64,000 nucleotides of DNA, taken from an uncultured Ignavibacteria bacterium. Lineage in GTDB: Bacteria > Bacteroidota > Ignavibacteria > Tepidaquicellales > Tepidaquicellaceae. Below the pieces are notes generated by a model. The model saw only the letters and a list, made by a program, of their open reading frames with translations. It had not been told where the DNA came from and made no database searches. A program made the position numbers and the translations under genes. Of the stretch, positions 41,672 to 50,404 are shown piece by piece. Location of the stretch: contig CALJIG010000055.1 in NCBI GenBank assembly GCA_937974175.1, forward strand, positions 9,845-73,844, given 5' to 3'. Every line of letters begins with the position of its first letter. Within the stretch, counting starts at the first letter, position 1.

Positions 41672-44473
41672 TTAAAATTTATATCCAAATGTTATGGAAT
41701 ATGTAGTACCGGTTTTAATTAATTTTGTTGTCTTTTCAACTGATGTTGTGGAAGTCGTACTCTCCGGCAGCACTTGAGTAAACCTGTCATCCTGATTTAA
41801 AATATCTTTTATACCAATCTTCACTTCATACTTAGAAAAGAACTTTTGCGTTGCCGTAAAATCGAGTAAATCTCTTCCTTTTTCAAACACATCTGCAAAA
41901 CCTCTTCTGCCAACTTCTGAAATTTTATCTCCGTTTCTGTTATAAAGTAAGTTTACGCTTGTTCCGATATCAACGTTATCGTAAAACAATCCGACATTGT
42001 AAGTATAAGGTGCCTGACCCTGCAATCTTCTTTTTGTTTCCTGACCGGCTGAAGATGTTCCTTGTAAATCTACCTCTGAATTTAAAAAGACAATGTTAGC
42101 ATTAAATAAAAAATTGGATAACTTTTTGTTAAGAAATCCGAGGTTCTTTCTAACCTCTAACTCTATACCATAGTTGACTGCGCCATCATTTGCATTTTCA
42201 TATGTATATGCCGGGGCTGGTGTTGTGATTGTCGGTACAATTACTCTTTCTATCGGACGATTAAAATGCTTATAAAATGCACTAACTGAAAATATCTCTC
42301 CTGGATTAGGAAACATTTCATATCTTAAATCTACATTTTGAATTAAACAAGATTTCAAGTCCGGATTTCCGGAGACATCACCGTCAGTTACAAAGTCAAC
42401 GAATCCAAATGGGGCAAGCTCTCTCAATTCAGGTCTTGAAACAGTTTGAGAAAATGAAGCTCTTAAGTTTGTGTTCTCATTTAGGAGATATGTTAAATTT
42501 AAGCCCGGCAGAATATCATCTGTATTTAAATCTACATTAATCGGCTTCGGAGTCTGCGATGTTCTGTCAAATCCTTCGAGCTTTTGTTGTGTTTGTTCAT
42601 ATCTTACACCTGCTACAATTCTGAACTTCTTTAATGGAACTTCGAATGATACGTATCCCGCCATCTGATTTTCTTCTGCATTATATCTATCTGCGTTATT
42701 TGTCACTTCAACCATAGTCAAAGTATTGGAAGCAAAATAGCTCGGGTCAAAAATTGACTCTATGGGTTGGTTTGAATTAAAAAATGTTCCGGTTCTATAT
42801 GGTTCAAAATTTCTGGCTCTGAAATTTCTTGTTATTCCGCTTATTAACGCTCCGAACTTAACTTTAGACTGCGGTAGATTTTTTGGCTTAATAAAATTCA
42901 TGTCGAAATCAACTCCGGCGCTTCTGTTAATATCTAACAATATTGAAAAAAATCTTCTACCTACATTCGCATTTGGCACAACTGTAATCGGAACAAAGAA
43001 AGCATCTTCCGAACCGTAATCTCTTCTGTAATAAACGGTTTTTGTATCCGGCTCATTTCTGGTCGACTCGGAATAAGAACCTCTCCATGTTACATTTAAC
43101 GCATTTAAATTATTTATATAATGCGATCCGGAAAGTTGTGAAGAAATTAATTTTCGTTCGGAAAAAGCTGTACGATAATTTTTTCTTTCTTCATCACCCT
43201 GTGTAAATGAAAGTATCCTGTAGCCTTGTGAAAACTCGGTTTCATCTTCAGAGCTTATTGATAACGTGTTCTTGAAAGTAAACTTGTTATAATCTCCAAC
43301 TTTATATGATAAGTTAGCAATCCCTCCGTTTGAAACTAAATAATTTGATTTTTTTCCATCAAAATTTACAAACTTTGTCGTGTCCCCTATATATTCACTT
43401 CTGGTATATTCTTCAATTTTAAACCCATTTCTGTATGAATAAGCTAGGATTACTCCCAAAGGATTTTTTAAAACATTAAATTGATTTCCTAATGAAATCT
43501 GATAGTTACCGTTAAGAGGCGCGCTTGATTTACTCTGTCCCCAGTTGTTTCTGAAATCTTTACCGAAATCGTTTGCACCTGTAACCGGTGCATCTGGTAT
43601 CGAAGATGGTAGCGAACGTCCTCCGTCATCTAATCCTGAATTAAAAAACAGTATCTTTGACTGACCTGCATTGTATGAGAAAAAATCATCCTTAAGTGAT
43701 GTATTTGTTAAAAAAGAACCCCCTGTGGTAAAACCTAAAGTTAGGGCTTCCGGAAATTCTTTTGTGTTAAGCTGAACCAAACCTCCGGAAAAATTTCCGG
43801 GCAAGTCCGATGTGAACGATTTAGCTATAACTATATTTTCTAGAAGATTGGACGGGAATAAATCGAATGAAAAAGCTTTTTTATCAGGTTCTGTAGAAGG
43901 GATTATTACTCCGTTTAATGTAGTATTGTTATATCTTTCATTCGTTCCTCTTACATTCACAAATTTATCGTTTACAATTGTAACACCGATAACTCTTTTT
44001 AAAACATCTGATGCTACTGCATCAGGAGAACGCTTTATCTGCTGCTCACTAATAGCATCGGATATTTTATTTGAATTTTTCTGTTCCTGAAGAAGTGAAT
44101 TTTCATTTGCCATCGATATAGTCGCTTCAACAACAATTTCCTCTGTAGCTACACCTTCTCCTGTGAGTGAGGCGTTGAGATTTACAACTTCACCCTGCTT
44201 GACCACAACATCTTTAACCGAGTAAGTTTTATATCCTACATAGGTAAACTCGACTGTGTAAGTACCTGCTTTTGAAAGCTTAATATTATAAGTACCGTCT
44301 AAATCGGTTTCTGCGCCTGCTTTATCTTCGGCAACTTTTACAATTGCGCCGATAAGCGGTTCGGAGTTCGATGCATCTACAACTTTACCGTTTATTTCCT
44401 GTGAATAAGAACTTGAATAAAATGAGGTGTAAAATGAAATGATTAGAAAAAAGAACAATAAAATTTTTAACAT
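41672..44473 (-). CDS. TonB-dependent receptor with N-terminal carboxypeptidase-regulatory-like domain
   Basis: This outer-membrane receptor has a signal peptide, a beta-sandwich domain (INGKVVDASNSEPLIGAIVK onward), a plug domain (about residues 130-240 of the longer form, with VLKRVIGVTIV and NVRGTNERYNNTTLNGV) and a C-terminal barrel ending in TYSITFGYKF. The longest reading starts at an ATG at 44509 (945 residues). I prefer the ATG at 44471-44473 (933 residues): it has CGGGAAA just before it, starts MLKILLFFF as a typical signal peptide, and the 44509 ATG lies inside a likely -10 element. The upstream Pho-like array suggests phosphate control. It forms an operon with the T9SS gene downstream. 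Confidence 0.9.
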   Translation of the reverse strand: MLKILLFFFLIISFYTSFYSSSYSQEINGKVVDASNSEPLIGAIVKVAEDKAGAETDLDGTYNIKLSKAGTYTVEFTYVGYKTYSVKDVVVKQGEVVNLNASLTGEGVATEEIVVEATISMANENSLLQEQKNSNKISDAISEQQIKRSPDAVASDVLKRVIGVTIVNDKFVNVRGTNERYNNTTLNGVIIPSTEPDKKAFSFDLFPSNLLENIVIAKSFTSDLPGNFSGGLVQLNTKEFPEALTLGFTTGGSFLTNTSLKDDFFSYNAGQSKILFFNSGLDDGGRSLPSSIPDAPVTGANDFGKDFRNNWGQSKSSAPLNGNYQISLGNQFNVLKNPLGVILAYSYRNGFKIEEYTRSEYIGDTTKFVNFDGKKSNYLVSNGGIANLSYKVGDYNKFTFKNTLSISSEDETEFSQGYRILSFTQGDEERKNYRTAFSERKLISSQLSGSHYINNLNALNVTWRGSYSESTRNEPDTKTVYYRRDYGSEDAFFVPITVVPNANVGRRFFSILLDINRSAGVDFDMNFIKPKNLPQSKVKFGALISGITRNFRARNFEPYRTGTFFNSNQPIESIFDPSYFASNTLTMVEVTNNADRYNAEENQMAGYVSFEVPLKKFRIVAGVRYEQTQQKLEGFDRTSQTPKPINVDLNTDDILPGLNLTYLLNENTNLRASFSQTVSRPELRELAPFGFVDFVTDGDVSGNPDLKSCLIQNVDLRYEMFPNPGEIFSVSAFYKHFNRPIERVIVPTITTPAPAYTYENANDGAVNYGIELEVRKNLGFLNKKLSNFLFNANIVFLNSEVDLQGTSSAGQETKRRLQGQAPYTYNVGLFYDNVDIGTSVNLLYNRNGDKISEVGRRGFADVFEKGRDLLDFTATQKFFSKYEVKIGIKDILNQDDRFTQVLPESTTSTTSVEKTTKLIKTGTTYSITFGYKF

Positions 44474-44504
44474 TTTCCCGTATGATAGTTTGAGTGTATT
44501 TTTA

Positions 44505-44532
44505 TTCATACAAACTACCTATCCACAGTCAA
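44505..44532 (-). promoter_or_regulatory. Candidate promoter of the TonB receptor operon
   Basis: On the minus strand TTGACT (44532-44527), 16 nt of spacer and TATGAA (44510-44505) form a sigma70-like pair. The -35-like hexamer is also the last unit of the Pho-like array. If used, transcription starts near 44495, supporting the downstream ATG at 44473. Confidence 0.5.
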
Positions 44533-44585
44533 GTGAATGTTAAGCCATTGTTACGAATGTTAAGGTGGTGTTACGGAATTGTTAA
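44527..44585 (-). promoter_or_regulatory. Pho box-like array of six direct TTAACA/GTAACA hexamers
   Basis: Read on the minus strand the hexamers are TTAACA (44585-44580), GTAACA (44574-44569), TTAACA (44563-44558), GTAACA (44554-44549), TTAACA (44543-44538) and TTGACT (44532-44527). Spacers are 5, 5, 3, 5 and 5 nt, so units lie 11 bp apart except for one 9-bp step. Direct TTAACA-like repeats at 11-bp period are the known recognition pattern of PhoP/PhoB response regulators, as described for Bacillus PhoP. Phosphate control is therefore inferred. Confidence 0.65.
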
Positions 44586-44655
44586 GCGGTAATAGTAATT
44601 TAACAAATGAAATCTTTTCACGAAATTAATTCTTGGGAAAGAATAGATTTGCAAG

Positions 44656-45099
44656 TTATTCCGTAATTCTTCTCAGATAATTTATCTGCCCAAGATGATA
44701 ATTCAGATGTGTAAGCAGATGCATCAGCATGTGGTCAGTTTTAACTACTCTGTCATGTTTTTCCAATGGATAATCCTTTTCAAAGATGTCTTCAGATAAA
44801 TTGCCCAGAGTGTTCATTACAACTGTTGTTGTTTTTTCTAAATCTGTGAGAATTTTTTCACGAGGAACATTTTTTGAGGAAAATTCTTTATCCCGCTCAC
44901 GGATATAACCGGAACTTCCCAGCACGGAGCCGATAAAATGATTCAGGTTACCGTTCAAATGCAGAAATAAATTTCCCGCACTGTTTTTTACATCGCCTTT
45001 TACCATCCATAAATCTTCTTCATTTTTAAAAAGCAGAAGTTCGTCTTTTAGTTTATTTAAATCTCTTTCAAAAAATTCCACTAAAACTTCTTTAAGCAT
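44656..45099 (-). CDS. DinB-like four-helix bundle protein
   Basis: The 147-residue protein is all-helical. LHLNGNLNHFIGSVLG (about 47-62) has a His near the usual first metal ligand, and DHMLMHLLTHLNYHLGQINYLRR (about 122-144) gives further His ligands of the DinB/DUF1572 metal site. Family members bind a divalent metal and many act as thiol-dependent transferases, but the substrate of this one is unknown. It lies between the TonB receptor promoter region and the terminator of the next T9SS gene, so it is probably its own unit. ATG start. Confidence 0.82.
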   Translation of the reverse strand: MLKEVLVEFFERDLNKLKDELLLFKNEEDLWMVKGDVKNSAGNLFLHLNGNLNHFIGSVLGSSGYIRERDKEFSSKNVPREKILTDLEKTTTVVMNTLGNLSEDIFEKDYPLEKHDRVVKTDHMLMHLLTHLNYHLGQINYLRRITE

Positions 45100-45145
45100 A
45101 TTTATTTTTTAAATTATTTAAAAATATAAATAGAACTTAAAATAA

Positions 45146-45167
45146 AAAAGGGGCTTTCGCCCCTTTT
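45146..45167 (-). terminator. Intrinsic terminator after the 406-residue T9SS protein gene
   Basis: A 9-bp stem (45146-45154 with 45159-45167, loop TTTC) centred on GGGGC/GCCCC lies 16 bp past the stop at 45184. The minus-strand transcript continues into a U-rich run. It is almost identical to the hairpin after dnaJ. Confidence 0.85.
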
Positions 45168-45183
45168 AATTTCTTAAATTAAT

Positions 45184-46404
45184 TTATTTTATCAAAATCA
45201 TTTTTTTTGTTTCATTAAAACTACCCGCTTTAATTTTGTAATAATAAACTCCACTCGAAAGAAATTCACCGTTAAATTCTGCTTCATATACTCCCGGGCT
45301 TTGTTTTTCATTTACAAGAGTTTCAATTTCTCTACCCATTAAATCAAAAACTTTTAGCGTTACAGCACACGAAGATTTTATTTCATATTTTATCTTGGTT
45401 GACGGATTGAAAGGATTAGGATAGTTTTGACTCAACAAATATTTTTCCGGAAGTTCACTGCTTAATTGAATTACTCCGATTATTTCGGCAAGAGGTCGTT
45501 TCCATACTGAAACTTCATTTCCACCAAGAAAATTTGCATTACCTAAAAATAAATTTCCGTTGAAGACAACTGCAGAAGAAATTCCGGAGTTTCCCAAATT
45601 TTGCGTCTTATCAAAAAATGTAACTCCATAATTTGTAGATGCAAAAAATCCCGTATCCAATCCCACAAATACATAATTATTATATTGGTCAATACCTCTT
45701 ACTCTTTTTGTTGTATTTAGAACTTTAGTCCAGTTTGCTCCAAGATTTGTAGAACGGAAAATACCACTGGCATATGTTCCTATAAATAGTGCTGACTCAG
45801 AAACTGAAATTGCGTCAATATTATCAGACATAAAAAGTGAACTCCAGCTAGTTCCATCATTTGATGAAACATGTAATCCCTGCGCCCCCGCATAAATTCT
45901 GCTGCCAAATACTGCGAGTCTATAAACTCCGTAACTAAGTCCGGGTTTAATATTTACCCAGTTTGCTCCTTCATTGGTAGAAAGTAAAATCTGATCCATT
46001 GTAAAAGCGTTAGCATATATTTTTCCGTTCGCTGCGCACATATCTGAAATAACTGTACTTGTCAATGAAGTGGGATACCAGTTCAATCCATCGTTGGTAG
46101 ATTTATATACACCTGCTCCGCTAAATGAAGCACAGTAAATATTCGAACCTGAGACAGCTATTGACCAAGCATAGAAAGGCCAGTTGAGATGTGAAGTCCA
46201 GTTAACTCCACCATTTGATGAACGGAATAACAACGCCGTTCCACCTGCATAAATATTGTTATTGGATACTGCTAATTTTCCTATGTCTCCACCAAGAACA
46301 GTGCTGGTAATCGGAATCCATTGGGAATATAATTTAGTTGAAGTAAGAAAAATTGAGGATATGAAAAATAGAAGTGAAAATAGTAAGAGCTTGAAGTTCT
46401 TCAT
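45184..46404 (-). CDS. Secreted beta-propeller (BNR/YCF48-like) protein with T9SS sorting domain
   Basis: The 406-residue protein has a signal peptide (about 1-27). Repeated blades follow the pattern (F/Y)xSxNxGxxW, for example LLFRSSNGGVNWTS, VYKSTNDGLNWYP, LLSTNEGANWVN and IFRSTNLGANWTK, typical of BNR/photosynthesis-system-assembly-like propellers. Residues about 325-406 are a T9SS type A sorting domain with SQNYPNPFNPSTKIKYEIKS and the terminal ETKKMILIK. It is expected at the cell surface or secreted. No active-site signature identifies a reaction; sialidase activity is not implied by the Asp-box-like repeats alone. ATG start with AAAGG upstream. Confidence 0.88.
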   Translation of the reverse strand: MKNFKLLLFSLLFFISSIFLTSTKLYSQWIPITSTVLGGDIGKLAVSNNNIYAGGTALLFRSSNGGVNWTSHLNWPFYAWSIAVSGSNIYCASFSGAGVYKSTNDGLNWYPTSLTSTVISDMCAANGKIYANAFTMDQILLSTNEGANWVNIKPGLSYGVYRLAVFGSRIYAGAQGLHVSSNDGTSWSSLFMSDNIDAISVSESALFIGTYASGIFRSTNLGANWTKVLNTTKRVRGIDQYNNYVFVGLDTGFFASTNYGVTFFDKTQNLGNSGISSAVVFNGNLFLGNANFLGGNEVSVWKRPLAEIIGVIQLSSELPEKYLLSQNYPNPFNPSTKIKYEIKSSCAVTLKVFDLMGREIETLVNEKQSPGVYEAEFNGEFLSSGVYYYKIKAGSFNETKKMILIK

Positions 46405-46521
46405 CGTGGATAGCCACCTTTCCCCAAGCTCTGCATATACAATTTAGAATTTTAACCTGAGCATTGTAATTCAGAAATAGAGTATTACTTCGAGAGCAAA
46501 AGAGAGGGTTACATTATAAAC

Positions 46522-46544
46522 AAAAAAGGGGCTATCGCCCCTTT
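46522..46544 (-). terminator. Intrinsic terminator after dnaJ (possibly bidirectional)
   Basis: An 8-bp stem (46525-46532 with 46537-46544, loop TATC) lies 28 bp past the dnaJ stop. The minus strand then reads a T run (46527-46522). The plus strand also has a T run at 46547-46553, so it could stop transcription both ways. Confidence 0.85.
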
Positions 46545-46572
46545 CATTTTTTTGAATCAAAATAATTTTTGC

Positions 46573-47736
46573 TTACTCCGAAAATACTTTCTTAAAAAAT
46601 CCTTTTTCTGGTTTTTTCTTACCGTTCGGTATAAAGTTTTCCGACTTTGCTAGCTCCCTTAAAATATCTTTTTCTTTTCCTGATAACTTTGTCGGAATAT
46701 GAACATTTATTCTCACTAACTGGTCGCCTCTTCTATCCGAATGCAATCTCTGTATCCCTTTATGCGCCATCTTCAAAATACTTCCCGGCTGTGTGCCTGC
46801 ATCTATTTTCAACTTTGCTTTGCCTTTCAAAGTCGGCACCACAACATCAGCGCCAATAGCTGCATCTATTAAACTCAAATCTAGTTCATAATAAATATCA
46901 TCTTCTTCACGCTTGAAAATTGAATGCTCTTCTTCTTCGAGATGAATGAACAAATCCCCCGCCGGACCGCCGCGCATACCAGCATTGCCCTTTCCTTCCA
47001 TAGGAATATAATTTCCGTCACTTACACCCGAGGGTATATTAACTTTTATTTCGGCCTCTGTTTTTACTCTGCCTTCCCCGTTACAGTCATGACATCTTTC
47101 TTTTACAACTCTTCCTTCGCCGTTACAAACGTTACACATAGTTACATTTACAAACTGCCCGAATATCGAACGCGATACCTGCCTTACTTCACCGCTGCCG
47201 TTGCAATGAGTACATTTCGAATAGCCGCTCTCACCTTTTGCTCCGGAGCCTTTGCATGTATCACATGTTTTAAACTTTTTTACTTTTATAGTCTTCTCAA
47301 CTCCGTCAGCAATTTCTTCAAGAGTGAGTTTCAGATTTATCTTTAAATCATTTCCTCTAACTCCGCTGCCTTGTCTTCTTCTTCCTTGTCCTCTGCCGCC
47401 GCCGAAAAACTCATCGAATATACTTCCACCACCACCGCCGCCAAAAATATCGCCGAAGTGAGAGAATATGTCATTCATATCGGTGAAACCTGAAAATCCA
47501 CCGGGACCGGAAGCTACACCCTGATGACCGAACTGGTCATACCTTTGTCTCTTAGTAGGATCTGATAGAATTTCATATGCCTCTGCACATTCTTTGAAAG
47601 TTTCTTCCGCTTCATGGTTACCCGGATTTCTATCCGGATGATATTTCATTGCAAGCTTTCTGTATGAGCTTTTTATTTCATCGCCTGAAGCGGTTCTTTC
47701 AACTGATAATATTTCGTAGTAATCTCTTTTTGTCAT
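46573..47736 (-). CDS. dnaJ: Chaperone DnaJ (Hsp40)
   Basis: The 387-residue co-chaperone has the J domain with HPD (33-35), a Gly/Phe-rich region (about 75-125, including GGGGGSIFDEFFGGG), and the zinc domain with four repeats: CDTCKGSG, CTHCNGSG, CNVCNGEG and CHDCNGEG. The C-terminal peptide-binding domains follow. It stimulates DnaK ATPase and delivers unfolded proteins. It is the last gene of hrcA-grpE-dnaJ and ends before a strong terminator; dnaK is not in the window. ATG start, 64 bp after grpE. Confidence 0.97.
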   Translation of the reverse strand: MTKRDYYEILSVERTASGDEIKSSYRKLAMKYHPDRNPGNHEAEETFKECAEAYEILSDPTKRQRYDQFGHQGVASGPGGFSGFTDMNDIFSHFGDIFGGGGGGSIFDEFFGGGRGQGRRRQGSGVRGNDLKINLKLTLEEIADGVEKTIKVKKFKTCDTCKGSGAKGESGYSKCTHCNGSGEVRQVSRSIFGQFVNVTMCNVCNGEGRVVKERCHDCNGEGRVKTEAEIKVNIPSGVSDGNYIPMEGKGNAGMRGGPAGDLFIHLEEEEHSIFKREEDDIYYELDLSLIDAAIGADVVVPTLKGKAKLKIDAGTQPGSILKMAHKGIQRLHSDRRGDQLVRINVHIPTKLSGKEKDILRELAKSENFIPNGKKKPEKGFFKKVFSE

Positions 47737-47800
47737 TTTAAAAATTTTTGATTTCTATAATTTAATCACCATTAAGAAATCAATTAACTAAATTTATTTA

Positions 47801-48349
47801 TTAAGCGGATACTAAAACCTTTGCATGCTTTATAACTTTATCTTTAAGCATATATCCTTTTTCTATTACTTCAACAACTGTATTCGGCTCAACTTCCTTA
47901 GGCACCTGCATTAAAGCATCCATAGTATCAACATCAAATGGTTTTCCCATTACATCTATTTCTTTCAACCCTTCGCTCTCCAGTATATTGGAAAATTTCT
48001 GATAGACTAATTCCAATCCCTGTTTTAACGTTTCTAAATCTTTAGTCTCACCTTTATTTACCGAGTGCAAAGACCTGTCCAAATCATTATAAACCGGAAT
48101 AAGCTCTTTTATAATTTTCTCTGCAGAATATTTTATGAACTCAGTTACTTCAGTGTCTTTTCTTTTTTTGTAGTTTTCAAACTCAGCAACTTTTCTGAGA
48201 AGTAAATCTCTCAGTTCTCCGTTTTCCTGTTTAAGCTTTTCAACTTCAGTAAGTTCTAATGTTTCTTTTCCAGTTTCTTTTCCGGTTTCATTTACATTTT
48301 CTTCTGTGGTTTCTACAGGGTTATTTTCTTTTTTATTTTTATCTTTCAT
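47801..48349 (-). CDS. grpE: Nucleotide exchange factor GrpE
   Basis: The protein has a charged, low-complexity N-terminus (NNPVETTEENVNETGKE), a long coiled coil (LKQENGELRDLLLRKVAEF), the GrpE region with FENYKKRKDTEV and a beta domain ending in GYMLKDKVIKHAKVLVS. I use the ATG at 48347-48349, giving 182 residues. A TTG at 48391, directly abutting hrcA, would add 14 residues but has no ribosome-binding sequence. GrpE releases ADP from DnaK. It sits between hrcA and dnaJ in the expected order. Confidence 0.94.
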   Translation of the reverse strand: MKDKNKKENNPVETTEENVNETGKETGKETLELTEVEKLKQENGELRDLLLRKVAEFENYKKRKDTEVTEFIKYSAEKIIKELIPVYNDLDRSLHSVNKGETKDLETLKQGLELVYQKFSNILESEGLKEIDVMGKPFDVDTMDALMQVPKEVEPNTVVEVIEKGYMLKDKVIKHAKVLVSA

Positions 48350-48392
48350 TATGGCTTTGTATATATTTCCTTTTTTAAAATTTTTAAACAAA

Positions 48393-49430
48393 TTAAATCA
48401 CCATTTCAGTAATAAGTTTAGAAGTATATTCAAGCAAAGTTATCATCTTTGCATAGTTCATTCTCTTTGGTCCTATAACACCTATCTTTCCGTTTACGTC
48501 TCCGAAGGAATAAGCAGTAGTAAGTACGCTTAAATCTTTCAATTTATCGTCGGCATTTTCATCACCGATTTTTATTGATACGTTCTGATTTAACAAATCC
48601 GAGTTCTGAAATATATGCACAACAAAATTCCTGTCCTCAGTTAAATTAATAATGCTCTTAACATTTTTCATATCTATAAATTCCGGCTGCGAAATTATTT
48701 CACTCGTTCCGCCTAGATAAATCTTCCCGCCTTTTTCTTCATCGTAAAATTTATCGATTGTATTGATAAACAACTGTATCAGTTCAGGGTTTTCAGATTT
48801 TAAATCACCTATCCTTTGCGAAAACGTTTCTTTTATTTCTTTCAGAGTAAGTCCGCAAAGTCTTTCATTCAATAACGATGAAATTCTTTCCAGCTTTGAT
48901 TTCAAAATTTCCGAATCAAGCTCAAGTATAAGTGTCTTTACAATTCCTGAACGAATGTTCAGCACTGCAAGTATTTTTGTAGATGATAAGCTCACCAGTT
49001 CAAGCTTCGCAAAAACTCCTGTAGTTAATAAAGGTTCGCTTACAACTGCAAGCATGTGGGAAATTTTTCCAAGAATCTTTGAAGTCTCTGAAAAAATTTC
49101 TTCCGGTTCGCTGACTGTATTTTTTAATTCGTTGATCTGATTTTTAATCGACCTTATCTCAGCATCCTGCAAAATTTCCTTGCCCATCAATGTATCAATA
49201 TAATATCTGTAAGCTTTGTCGGTCGGCACTCTTCCCGCAGAGGTATGCGGAGTTCGGAGCAATTCCATTTCTTCCAAATCACTCATCACGTTCCGGATAG
49301 TTGCAGGCGAAAGATTCAAATCACTTTGCTTGGAAATATTGCGCGAACCCACAGGCGATGCATGAAGGATAAAATTATCCACAACGCAGCGTAATATCTC
49401 TTTCTCTCTATCTGTTAAATTTGCTATCAT
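48393..49430 (-). CDS. hrcA: Heat-inducible transcription repressor HrcA
   Basis: The 345-residue protein has the HrcA winged helix (LTDREKEILRCVVDNFI, and NLSPATIRNVMSDLEEMELL, then PHTSAGRVPTDKAYRYYID) and the C-terminal GAF-like dimer domain ending in GPKRMNYAKMITLLEYTSKL. HrcA binds CIRCE operators and is activated by GroEL. A CIRCE-like inverted repeat is found about 76 bp upstream (49506-49532), so the operon is probably self-regulated. ATG start. Confidence 0.96.
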   Translation of the reverse strand: MIANLTDREKEILRCVVDNFILHASPVGSRNISKQSDLNLSPATIRNVMSDLEEMELLRTPHTSAGRVPTDKAYRYYIDTLMGKEILQDAEIRSIKNQINELKNTVSEPEEIFSETSKILGKISHMLAVVSEPLLTTGVFAKLELVSLSSTKILAVLNIRSGIVKTLILELDSEILKSKLERISSLLNERLCGLTLKEIKETFSQRIGDLKSENPELIQLFINTIDKFYDEEKGGKIYLGGTSEIISQPEFIDMKNVKSIINLTEDRNFVVHIFQNSDLLNQNVSIKIGDENADDKLKDLSVLTTAYSFGDVNGKIGVIGPKRMNYAKMITLLEYTSKLITEMVI

Positions 49431-49505
49431 AAATCGTTTACAAAAATAAGAAATTTGCCTTACAATATAAATGCCAAATAAAATTCAAATTTATATGAAT
49501 TTAGT

Positions 49506-49532
49506 TTGGCACTCAGTTGCTTCCAGTGATAA
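49506..49532 (-). promoter_or_regulatory. CIRCE-like HrcA operator
   Basis: Plus-strand TTGGCACTC (49506-49514), nine spacer bases and CAGTGATAA (49524-49532) match CIRCE (TTAGCACTC-N9-GAGTGCTAA) at 8 of 9 and 7 of 9 positions. It lies in the gap upstream of hrcA, as expected for autoregulation. Confidence 0.8.
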
Positions 49533-49558
49533 ATATAACGGAAAATCCGTATAAAGGT

Positions 49559-50398
49559 TCAGCTTTTGATTAGTTTAGCAAGATTTTTTACTGTTTTATC
49601 AATATCTTCATCTATAAAATGCCGGGCATTTCTGCGCGCTCTCTGCACCTCATTTTCACTTATTTCGGAGTAAATCATATCTTCATCAAAAATTTTTGCA
49701 ACTACACAAATATTCCCTGAAGGGTCAACAATCTCGCTGCCTCCCCAGAAATTAACACCGTCTTCAAATCCTACACGGTTACAAAAGAGCAGATATGAAG
49801 ACAGAATTCTTGCATAAGTTTTATGATGGTCGGAGTTCACATCATAGTTTTTAAAACTTTCAGTATTAACCGCAAGCCGTGTCGGCGAGCATGCAATACC
49901 AATTAAAATTTTTGCGCCGGCCATTGCCATAGTGTATGGGACTGACATATGCCACAAATCTTCACAAACCATAATTCCAAGTTTTCCAAATTTTGATTCA
50001 ATCGGAACGCAATCCGTTCCCATCGAAAAATATCTGAACTCCTCAAATATTCCGTATGTCGGCGGATAAATTTTTCTATGCACGCCTTTTATCTCACCGT
50101 CTTCTAAAAGGATTGCAGAATTATATACAGCAAAATTTTCTGCCTCTTCTACAAATCCACAGATGATGGAAATCTTTTTACTGAGCTTTAACAAATCTTT
50201 CAGTTTATCGCTCTTGTATGGATTAAATGCAATATCGTAGTTAATATCTTTCAGCGAATATCCTGTTAAAGATAACTCCGGAAAAATAATCATATCCGCT
50301 TTTTCAGCGATTGCCTTATTGCAGCAATCGATATGACGTTCGATGTTTTTATTTAAATCCCCAAGTATTGAATTTATTTGAGCTATAGCTGCTTTCAT
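49559..50398 (-). CDS. Carbon-nitrogen hydrolase (nitrilase superfamily amidase)
   Basis: The 279-residue protein carries the nitrilase-superfamily triad: Glu41 in FPELSLTGY, Lys109 in GVHRKIYPPTYG, and Cys145 in VCEDLWH. The sequence IVDPSGN precedes the C-terminal strand. The pattern ELSLTGYSLKD and VCEDLWH resembles the glutaminase domain of glutamine-dependent NAD synthetase, but the synthetase half is absent. A free-standing amidase that acts on a small amide is therefore the best call. It lies 6 bp downstream of the GT2 gene. ATG start. Confidence 0.88.
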   Translation of the reverse strand: MKAAIAQINSILGDLNKNIERHIDCCNKAIAEKADMIIFPELSLTGYSLKDINYDIAFNPYKSDKLKDLLKLSKKISIICGFVEEAENFAVYNSAILLEDGEIKGVHRKIYPPTYGIFEEFRYFSMGTDCVPIESKFGKLGIMVCEDLWHMSVPYTMAMAGAKILIGIACSPTRLAVNTESFKNYDVNSDHHKTYARILSSYLLFCNRVGFEDGVNFWGGSEIVDPSGNICVVAKIFDEDMIYSEISENEVQRARRNARHFIDEDIDKTVKNLAKLIKS

Positions 50399-50404
50399 AA
50401 TAAA

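Noticed and set aside
45184..46404. Beta-propeller protein as a sialidase
   Set aside because: Asp-box-like repeats occur but no arginine triad or other sialidase catalytic signature is visible; the repeats match YCF48-like propellers better.
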